Positions 31,268 through 37,073 of a DNA stretch of 64,000 nt are shown piece after piece. Position 1 is the stretch's first letter. Every line of letters starts with the position of its first letter. The position numbers and the translations under genes are program-made. Origin of the DNA: Candidatus Woesearchaeota archaeon (lineage in GTDB: Archaea > Nanobdellota > Nanobdellia > Woesearchaeales > UBA525); contig DAHXMN010000001.1 in NCBI GenBank assembly GCA_027371725.1, forward strand, positions 1 through 64,000, read 5' to 3'. The notes below the pieces were generated by a model. That model had not been told where the DNA came from. It saw only the letters and a program-made list of their open reading frames with translations, and did no database searches.

Positions 31268-33418
31268 ATGTTCATGAAAGGTGCTGTCGTATCCATTGCG
31301 TTCTGTATCGCGATCGCATTGCTTCTGTTCGCGGATTCCGCGGCGGCGCTGAATACAGTGCCGATGCGGACGGTCACGGTTCTCCCGTCGACAATGCCTA
31401 TCCTGACGCTCAACACGACCAACACGAGCATCGCTCCGCGGCCGGTCTTCTTCGCGGCGACCACGACCCTGAGCCCGGCGGCCATCACCGCGGCGCTCGA
31501 GGCGCTCAAGACCGGACCGATGGTCTACGTCGCCGGCCGGCCGGCGCAGGTGATTGACTCCTCGGCACGCGAGGCCGTCGCCACCATACGTTCGGACGAG
31601 CCGGACAGCAGCATCCCGGCCATAGGGGTCTCGCCGGACGGGCAGTATGTCTACATCGCGATCGCCTGGTCGGTGACCGCGCAGGATTCGCTCGGCCCGT
31701 ACAACGAGGCGCATTGCGCGGTCGTGCGCCTCAATGCCAGCACGCAGGTGCCGATCGACCATTTCTCCTTTGACTGGATCCGGCCGGAGCACATGGCGGT
31801 CGCGCCGGACGGCAAGGTCTATCTCGGCTACCAGGAAGCGAGATATCCTGACCATGCGGGCGTGGAGATCCTCGACTTCTCGCAGAAGAAGAGATGGTAT
31901 CTCACGTACGAGCAGGCCATGATCATGAACGTCTTCGCATTCTCGCCGGACGGCGGCCACGTCTACTACGCGGGCTGGTGGAGCTCTCCTGGGATCTACG
32001 ACCTCGATTGGAGCGTGAACAATGTCCACTACTACCCCCTGCCGGGGGACGACAGCGTCTCGGCAAGCTACACGAGATCCATCGCGGTCGGCGCCGGCGG
32101 CAGGATGGTCTACGCCGTCGTGAACCGGAACAAGGGCATCTTCGCGATGAACACGGAGGACAAGAACAAGCAGGTGATTCCGACGGACTACGTCCCGGTC
32201 ACGCTCGCGACGTCTCCCGACAGGAGCACGCTCTACGTCATCGGCTATTTCTACAACCAGGACAACCAGCCGGTCTACGTCATGCACAAGTACACCGGCT
32301 TGAAGGCGGTCGGCCCGTTCTACACGAGCCAGCTCGACTACTCGGTCACGGACAAAGCGATGTTCTACACGACCGATGCCATGGACTACCTCACACCGAG
32401 CGAAGGCTATCCATCGTACATGGCCGTGACCGCTGACGGGAAATACGCCTACATCACGCTCGGGAAGGGCGACGGCGTCAGCGACGGGCACGGCAGCTCG
32501 GTCATGGTGTACGACCTCGAGTACCTGCATCAGGTCTCGGAGATCCCGGTCAAGAACGCGTACATGGACGTCGCCGCCTCGCCCGCGAAGATCCTCTTCA
32601 CGCCCGAGAACGAGCTTCAGCCCGACACGAACACCCCTGCGCCGGACGACCCTCACGCGTTCCTCGTCAAGAAGACCTACCCGGCGAACGGCTCCTACGC
32701 GAGCCTCTATCAAAAGGACTTCTTCAACGTCAACGCCATCTTCACGGCCAAGCTCGACAACATGACGGTGAGCAACGCCACGTTCACGGTTGCTGAGAAG
32801 TCCGGAACGCCGGTCGCCGGCAAGGTGAGCTCGGCGCAGAACATCGTCATCTTCATGCCGACGAGCCAGCTCAAGCCGAACACGGATTACGTCGCCACTA
32901 TCACCACAGGACTCAAGTCCGTCGACGGGTACGCGCTCGCCGCGCCGCTCCATTGGACGTTCACCACGAGGGCCGGCCTCATCGGGTTCACGAACCTTTC
33001 TATCGCGACGTCGAACGTGACGCTGATCCGGCCGTCACAGCCCAGGACCTTCCCCATCATCTTCCCGAACCAGACGAACGACCAATTAGACCCGTCGAAC
33101 CAACCCAACCAGACCATCCCTCAAACGAGTAATCCGATCGTCCCGCAGCAGCGGCAAGGAACCCTGCATGGCGGGGTCGATGGCGGCTCACAGACCGACA
33201 GCGGCACGCCGAGCAACGCGCGAAACACCTCGCCATCGAAGAACGTCACGGCGTCGGCGAACCGGATCCCTCCCGCCGGAGGGGAGACAGTCCCCGCCAC
33301 GCTCAACGAGCGGCAGGACATCAACCGCATTAATCCGCAGCCCGAACCCCCGAACGCGAGCCCCGGTTTCCTCGGTCGTATCGCAGCCCTCTTACGGTCG
33401 CTTTTCGGGATGAAATGA
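31268..33418 (+). CDS. Secreted beta-propeller protein with Ig-like domain
   Basis: A 716-residue exported protein. The signal peptide MFMKGAVVSIAFCIAIALLL ends near AAALN. Repeats of the YVTN/WD-like type follow from about residue 100 to 440: SPDGQYVYIAI, APDGKVYLGY, SPDGGHVYYAG, GAGGRMVYAVV, SPDRSTLYVIG and TADGKYAYITLG, about six blades. Residues about 465-575 form an Ig-like (SbsA/Big_5) domain with YPANGSYASLYQ and LKPNTDYVATITTGLKS. The rest is a Pro/Asn/Thr-rich linker ending in a short amphipathic helix (GFLGRIAALLRSLFGMK). TTTATATAG (31232-31240) is the TATA box. A cell-surface adhesion or binding role is likely. Confidence 0.78.
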   Translation: MFMKGAVVSIAFCIAIALLLFADSAAALNTVPMRTVTVLPSTMPILTLNTTNTSIAPRPVFFAATTTLSPAAITAALEALKTGPMVYVAGRPAQVIDSSAREAVATIRSDEPDSSIPAIGVSPDGQYVYIAIAWSVTAQDSLGPYNEAHCAVVRLNASTQVPIDHFSFDWIRPEHMAVAPDGKVYLGYQEARYPDHAGVEILDFSQKKRWYLTYEQAMIMNVFAFSPDGGHVYYAGWWSSPGIYDLDWSVNNVHYYPLPGDDSVSASYTRSIAVGAGGRMVYAVVNRNKGIFAMNTEDKNKQVIPTDYVPVTLATSPDRSTLYVIGYFYNQDNQPVYVMHKYTGLKAVGPFYTSQLDYSVTDKAMFYTTDAMDYLTPSEGYPSYMAVTADGKYAYITLGKGDGVSDGHGSSVMVYDLEYLHQVSEIPVKNAYMDVAASPAKILFTPENELQPDTNTPAPDDPHAFLVKKTYPANGSYASLYQKDFFNVNAIFTAKLDNMTVSNATFTVAEKSGTPVAGKVSSAQNIVIFMPTSQLKPNTDYVATITTGLKSVDGYALAAPLHWTFTTRAGLIGFTNLSIATSNVTLIRPSQPRTFPIIFPNQTNDQLDPSNQPNQTIPQTSNPIVPQQRQGTLHGGVDGGSQTDSGTPSNARNTSPSKNVTASANRIPPAGGETVPATLNERQDINRINPQPEPPNASPGFLGRIAALLRSLFGMK

Positions 33419-33439
33419 GCGAGATCATTTCGGTGCATA

Positions 33440-33555
33440 AGGATGTTGTTGGGGATGCTGTATGGCTGGTCGGTCACGACGAGATCGACGCCGCTATTGG
33501 ACAACTCCTTGAGATACTCTAGGCAATCCCTACAGGCGATGGTGTTCAGTTCCAT
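33440..33555 (-). pseudogene. Truncated backbone methyltransferase
   Basis: From the ATG at 33555 the frame reads MELNTIACRDCLEYLKELSN then GVDLVVTDQPYSIPNN, matching residues 1-40 of the methyltransferase at 26205-26939. The catalytic DPPY is changed to DQPY, and similarity stops near 33440, where unrelated sequence begins. About 200 C-terminal residues are missing, so the gene is dead. Confidence 0.88.
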
Positions 33556-33620
33556 GCCCTGCAACGGGTTGCACTTTCAGAAATCCGGGACTCGGAAAAT
33601 GTACATCAAAAAAAGAAGTT

Positions 33621-33752
33621 TTAGTCACGACCCTCATTAGCACCATCCTCGAACCCGTCCTGGTAGAGCTTGTTCAGGACGGTGTCAAGCTCCTCCTTCG
33701 TCTTGGCCGTCTTGACTGCTTTCCGATATCCCTCAAGGTATTTATCAGCCAT
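33621..33752 (-). CDS. Element protein B, remnant copy (43 aa)
   Basis: MADKYLEGYRKAVKTAKTKE and the rest are identical to the copy at 27004-27135 except for Gln to Glu at residue 7. The ribosome site GGGGGTGAAC precedes the ATG. Nucleotide differences are mostly silent, which suggests that selection kept the protein while the neighbouring methyltransferase decayed, or that the copies separated recently. Confidence 0.72.
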   Translation of the reverse strand: MADKYLEGYRKAVKTAKTKEELDTVLNKLYQDGFEDGANEGRD

Positions 33753-33765
33753 GGCGTTCACCCCC

Positions 33766-33894
33766 TTATTCTCGCAGCAGATCGTCGAAATCGACGTAGT
33801 CATGCGGATTCTCCACGTTCCGGAACTGGCGCAGCCGATCATCCCGGAAAAACCACTTTCCCTTCATCTCCACTATCGGTAGTTGGGTCACCAT
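33766..33894 (-). CDS. Element protein A, remnant copy (42 aa)
   Basis: The product is the same length as 27148-27276 and differs at one residue (Arg to Trp at about position 14). The 5' AGGAGGCGATAACCTATGGT region is shared. It forms a pair with protein B, 13 bases apart, in both elements. Confidence 0.7.
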   Translation of the reverse strand: MVTQLPIVEMKGKWFFRDDRLRQFRNVENPHDYVDFDDLLRE

Positions 33895-33945
33895 AGGTTA
33901 TCGCCTCCTGAGAAAGAACAAGGACGCGGGAGAGCATTAGTGTTG

Positions 33946-33963
33946 CTCGGAGATTGTATGACG
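33946..33963 (+). repeat. Module-boundary motif, left side of the remnant cargo
   Basis: CTCGGAGATTGTATGACG matches the copy at 27328 in 15 of 18 positions. It separates the conserved A/B gene pair from the variable rightward cargo. Confidence 0.7.
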
Positions 33964-33990
33964 AAGGGTGTTTTAGGCGAAAAATTGATA

Positions 33991-34012
33991 AATATTAGCG
34001 TATTCTAATATT
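33991..34012 (+). promoter_or_regulatory. Palindromic operator in the ArsR promoter
   Basis: AATATTAG-CGTATT-CTAATATT is a perfect inverted repeat with 8-bp arms and a 6-bp spacer, placed between the TATA-like GATAAATATT and the ATG at 34016. Its position would block initiation when bound, consistent with autoregulation by the ArsR-type repressor it precedes. Confidence 0.75.
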
Positions 34013-34015
34013 CTT

Positions 34016-34312
34016 ATGGATGAGATGTATCAGCGTCATGCCGAGCTGTGCAAGGTGTTCGCCAGCCCCACCCGACTGGAGATCGTGGATCTCTTGCGAA
34101 GCAAAGAACTCTCCGTCACGGCGCTTGTGGAAAAGACCAAGATGGGTCAGGCCAACATCTCACAGCATCTTGCGATTATGAAGTACAAAGGGATTGTGAC
34201 CTCGCGTCGGAGCGGGACGAACGTCTACTATGCGCTCGCAGATTCCCGGATTGTGGCGGCGTTCGACATCATCTGCGAGGTGCTCGCGAAGAAGCGAATG
34301 ATCGGAGCGTGA
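34016..34312 (+). CDS. ArsR-family winged-helix repressor
   Basis: A 98-residue protein with the ArsR layout: LCKVFASPTRLEIVDLLRSK, then the HTH ELSVTALVEKTKMGQANISQHLAIMK, and the wing GIVTSRRSGTNVYYALADSR. There is a Cys at LCKVF and one at IICEVL, but the classical ELCVCDL metal site is replaced by ELSVTAL, so it may sense thiol or sulfide chemistry, or metal through other residues. It heads a rightward group with SHOCT, DUF302 and DsrE proteins. A palindrome overlaps its promoter. Confidence 0.9.
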   Translation: MDEMYQRHAELCKVFASPTRLEIVDLLRSKELSVTALVEKTKMGQANISQHLAIMKYKGIVTSRRSGTNVYYALADSRIVAAFDIICEVLAKKRMIGA

Positions 34313-34317
34313 ACAGC

Positions 34318-34605
34318 ATGGAGAAAGACCAACAAATCCTCGTGTGGGTGCTCATCGGCGTCGTGGCGCTCCTCCTGCTCGGCAGCGGGACGATGATGGG
34401 CGGGTATGGCATGATGGGCTACGGCATGGGCATCGGATTCCTCTTCATGCTCCTTTTCATCGGCGTCGTCATCTGGCTCATCGTCACCCTCGTCAATGCC
34501 GCTAAGAAGGATGAGACGACCCCCTTGACTGTGCTCAAGAAGCGGTACGCCGCAGGAGAGATCTCCAAGAAGCAGTATGCGACGATGAAAAAAGAGTTGG
34601 AGTGA
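34318..34605 (+). CDS. SHOCT-domain small membrane protein
   Basis: A 95-residue protein with two hydrophobic segments (about 8-25 and 40-62) separated by a Met/Gly-rich turn (GTMMGGYGMMGYGMG). The C-terminal SHOCT domain is TPLTVLKKRYAAGEISKKQY. SHOCT proteins are common near metal-stress genes, and the methionine-rich loop could bind soft metals such as copper. It is five bases after the ArsR stop, so it is probably co-transcribed. Confidence 0.85.
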   Translation: MEKDQQILVWVLIGVVALLLLGSGTMMGGYGMMGYGMGIGFLFMLLFIGVVIWLIVTLVNAAKKDETTPLTVLKKRYAAGEISKKQYATMKKELE

Positions 34606-34608
34606 ACG

Positions 34609-35007
34609 GTGCGACTGATGAACCCTGACGAGTTCTCCTACGCGGTCGAGACAGAGAAGAGTTTCGATGACGCCGTGATCGCGGTGCTCAGATCGGTGGA
34701 ACAGCGAGGATGGGCCCTCTTCCAAGTCTACGATATCAAAGAGCGCATGGCGGCCAAAGGATTCACGCACCCGCCACTGAAAATTATTGAGCTCTGCGCG
34801 GCCAAGCACGCGAACCAGCTTCTCAAACAGAACAGGCTCGTATCCCTGTGCATGCCCTGCAAGATCAACGTGCTCCAGGACGGCGCGACGGTACGCATCG
34901 TCACCCTGAAACCCGCCATGATGACGCAGATTTTCCCCGGCATCAGCTTGGAGGACGCGAAGAACATCGAGAAAGACGTTATCGAGATCGTCAACGGGGC
35001 AAGGTGA
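34609..35007 (+). CDS. DUF302 protein
   Basis: A 132-residue protein with AVETEKSFDDAVIAVLRSVE, then WALFQVYDIKERMAAKG, KIIELCAAKHANQLLK and LCMPCKINVLQDGATVRIVT, the typical DUF302 progression including the CMPC dithiol. A GTG at 34609 lies six bases behind GGAG, while an ATG follows at 34618; the ribosome site favours GTG. DUF302 proteins are frequently linked to sulfur or metal metabolism, which agrees with the DsrE neighbour four bases downstream. Confidence 0.88.
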   Translation: MRLMNPDEFSYAVETEKSFDDAVIAVLRSVEQRGWALFQVYDIKERMAAKGFTHPPLKIIELCAAKHANQLLKQNRLVSLCMPCKINVLQDGATVRIVTLKPAMMTQIFPGISLEDAKNIEKDVIEIVNGAR

Positions 35008-35011
35008 ACTC

Positions 35012-35335
35012 ATGAACATCGGTATCATCCTCAACACGAACGACGCGGAAACCTGCTGGAACTGCTTCCGATTCGCCAACGAAGCCCGTGCACGCCACGA
35101 CGTGAAGGTCTTCCTCCTCGGCAAAGGGGTAGAGCTCGACAACGTCCAGGACGCGAAGTTCCCCCTCCTCCAAGCCATGATCAAGAAGTTCACGACGAAC
35201 AACGGGACGATTCTCGCCTGTGGCACCTGCCTCAAACTGCGCGACAAGCCCGGAAGCGAGATATGTCCCGTCTCAACGATGGCCGAACTCCTCCGGCTCG
35301 TCGAGGAATCAGAGCGAATCATCACTTTCGGTTAG
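35012..35335 (+). CDS. DsrE/DsrF-like sulfur-relay protein
   Basis: A 107-residue protein beginning MNIGIILNTNDAETCWNCFR and containing VKVFLLGKGVELDNV and GTILACGTCLKLRD, a DsrE/F fold with the cysteine-bearing loop CGTC at about residue 70. Such proteins carry or detect persulfides. An early CWNC pair is an additional feature. It is the fourth gene of the ArsR group, and its stop is followed by a separate promoter for EamA. Confidence 0.86.
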   Translation: MNIGIILNTNDAETCWNCFRFANEARARHDVKVFLLGKGVELDNVQDAKFPLLQAMIKKFTTNNGTILACGTCLKLRDKPGSEICPVSTMAELLRLVEESERIITFG

Positions 35336-35395
35336 ATTGGTCCTTCTAGCAAACATTCGTGAATCTTTATAAGCGGTTGTTGCCGTCATCGGTGC

Positions 35396-36286
35396 ATGTC
35401 CCACCATTGGGGGTATGTCTACGCGCTTGGAGCGGCGTTGCTCTTTGGCGTGAGCGCGACGCTTAACAAGCTCGTGCTTGCAACGGTGCACCCGCTCATC
35501 GTCTCCGCAATCATCTACGGTTGCGCAGGACTTGTGCTTGGCGCGGTGCGGTTCTCCCCACTCTATCCTCTCGTCGCGTCGTCGCTGCACCTGAGACATG
35601 AGTCTGTGCGGCTTACGAGGCGTGATTGGGTGCTCATCGTCCTGATCGCCATATTTGGTGCGGTGCTCGGACCGCTCTTATTCCTCTCTGGCTTGCAGGT
35701 TGCCTCAGCTTCGAGCGCGTCCTTGCTGCTTAACGCCGAGGTTCTCTTCACCGCCTTGCTCGCGATGCTTTTCTTGCGTGAGCGTGCGCGTCCGCGTGAG
35801 TACGTCGCGCTCGTCCTGCTCTTTCTCGGTGCGGTCGTCGTCACGACGAACCTTCAGTTCGGCGGTGCGAGCATGGCGGGAAGCTTGCTCATCGTCGCTG
35901 GCACGTTCTGCTGGGCGGTCGACAACACGCTGAGCAAGAAACTGAGCATTGAGAGCGATGTGATGAAGGTCGCGGCACTCAAAGGCCTCATCGGCAGCGC
36001 CATCCTGCTCGTCCTCGCGTTCTTCCTCGGCCTCCCGCTCACGATTCCGCCGCTCGCGATCCCGTATCTGCTCTTCGTCGGCTGCTTGAGCATCGGCGCG
36101 TCCTTGCTCCTGTTCCTGTCGGCGATGCGCATCATCGGTTCGATGCGCACCGTCGCGATCTTCGCGACTTCTTCGCTTTTCGGCGTCCTCGCCGCGTTTT
36201 TCCTCCTTCACGAGACGGTCTCGTTCGTGCAACTCGGAGCGGGAGCCGTGATGATCTACGCCGTTTACTTGCTAGCCAATAAATGA
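35396..36286 (+). CDS. EamA/DMT-family transporter with two repeats
   Basis: A 296-residue protein with ten predicted helices in two EamA units. The first includes GYVYALGAALLFGVSATLNK and ends VALVLLFLGAVVVTTNL, and the second includes GTFCWAVDNTLSKKLS and ends GAGAVMIYAVYLLANK. The family exports amino acids, nucleosides or drugs. CTTTATAAGCG (35364-35374) is the TATA box. As the last cargo gene of the remnant it stands directly before the inverted boundary motif. Confidence 0.9.
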   Translation: MSHHWGYVYALGAALLFGVSATLNKLVLATVHPLIVSAIIYGCAGLVLGAVRFSPLYPLVASSLHLRHESVRLTRRDWVLIVLIAIFGAVLGPLLFLSGLQVASASSASLLLNAEVLFTALLAMLFLRERARPREYVALVLLFLGAVVVTTNLQFGGASMAGSLLIVAGTFCWAVDNTLSKKLSIESDVMKVAALKGLIGSAILLVLAFFLGLPLTIPPLAIPYLLFVGCLSIGASLLLFLSAMRIIGSMRTVAIFATSSLFGVLAAFFLLHETVSFVQLGAGAVMIYAVYLLANK

Positions 36287-36300
36287 CGGACGCTTTGTAA

Positions 36301-36460
36301 AACATTCTCCGAGACAAGCTAATGCGCTCTCGAGGACTTTCGAATAGCATGAACGAGAATTTTATAAATGGTATCACACCCATTCATACCGGCGCCGCAG
36401 GAGGAATCGTAGAGTCCTCTCGATACTCAGAACGGCTCAGCGCCGGGCGGGGTCATTCTT
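36301..36460 (+). repeat. Right terminus of the tandem remnant (inverted motif, conserved segment, att relic)
   Basis: AACATTCTCCGAG (36301-36313) is the inverted boundary motif. The segment 36348-36442 repeats 30914-31012, and CCGGGCGGGG at 36443-36452 matches the first ten bases of the att core before diverging. The chromosome resumes after this with a DUF1801 gene. Confidence 0.78.
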
Positions 36461-36471
36461 AGTGAGCGTTT

Positions 36472-36888
36472 TCACCTCGCTGCCTTCTTCACGAGGGCCG
36501 CGATTCGCTTCTCGTCCGTCGGCGTCAGTTCCGTCAGCGCGTAGGCGGTCGGCCACATCCTGTCCTCGTCGAGATTCGCTTTGTCGCTGAAGCCGAGCGT
36601 CGCGTACCGTGCCTTGAACTTCGCCGCGTCCTGGAAGAAGCAGAGGATCTTGCCGTCCTTGGCGTACGCGGGCATGCCGTACCAGAGCCGCGGCGTCAGC
36701 GACGGCGCGCTCTTCATGACGAGGCTGTGGATCCGCTCGCCCAGGACGCGATCAGTCCCTTTCATCGCGGCGATCCTCGCGAGGACGGCTTGCTCTCCCT
36801 CCCCTGCTCCTTTCATCTCCTGGATGCGCTCCCGCATCGCGGCCCGTTCCTCGGCAGTGAATCCTCCGTTCCCGGTCGGTTTGGCCAT
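36472..36888 (-). CDS. DUF1801 (YdhG-like) protein
   Basis: From the ATG at 36888 the product has 138 residues starting [20 protein letters not shown]. The DUF1801 pattern is seen in [40 protein letters not shown] and [20 protein letters not shown]. The open frame extends to 36948 with a Lys/Asp-rich stretch that looks non-coding. The function of the family is not established. It is the first chromosomal gene right of the integration island. Confidence 0.83.
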   Translation of the reverse strand: MAKPTGNGGFTAEERAAMRERIQEMKGAGEGEQAVLARIAAMKGTDRVLGERIHSLVMKSAPSLTPRLWYGMPAYAKDGKILCFFQDAAKFKARYATLGFSDKANLDEDRMWPTAYALTELTPTDEKRIAALVKKAAR

Positions 36889-37073
36889 GTGGTTCGTCCC
36901 GCACCCGTGTTGTCCCTTCTTTTTATCATTCTTGTCCTTGTCCCTCAAACTTCCCTTGATGCGGGCTGCTTGCCGGCCGATCGCCAGGATTCATCGGTTC
37001 CGGAGACGTCTCGGCTGCCGCGGCCGGGCTATCCGCCCTTCCAGCATCATCCACCGCCCGGCGCTCCATGCGC

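Larger units (their letters stand above)
31030..36460. mobile_element. Decayed tandem copy of the element, with different cargo
   Basis: Between the attR of element 1 and a second att-like site (36443-36452) lie, in order: a homologue of the element-terminal small gene, a secreted propeller gene, the N-terminal stub of the backbone methyltransferase, near-identical copies of small genes B and A, the boundary motif, an ArsR-to-EamA cargo, the inverted boundary motif and the conserved terminal segment. Integrase, TFB, secretion genes and PolB2 are missing. This is best read as an older related element that inserted first at the tRNA and then lost its left and middle parts. Confidence 0.82.

Noticed and set aside
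31007..32953. 648-codon reverse frame opposite the propeller gene
   Set aside because: It is an antisense shadow with an Arg/Val/Asp-rich composition and no family motifs. The forward strand has a signal peptide and repeat blades.
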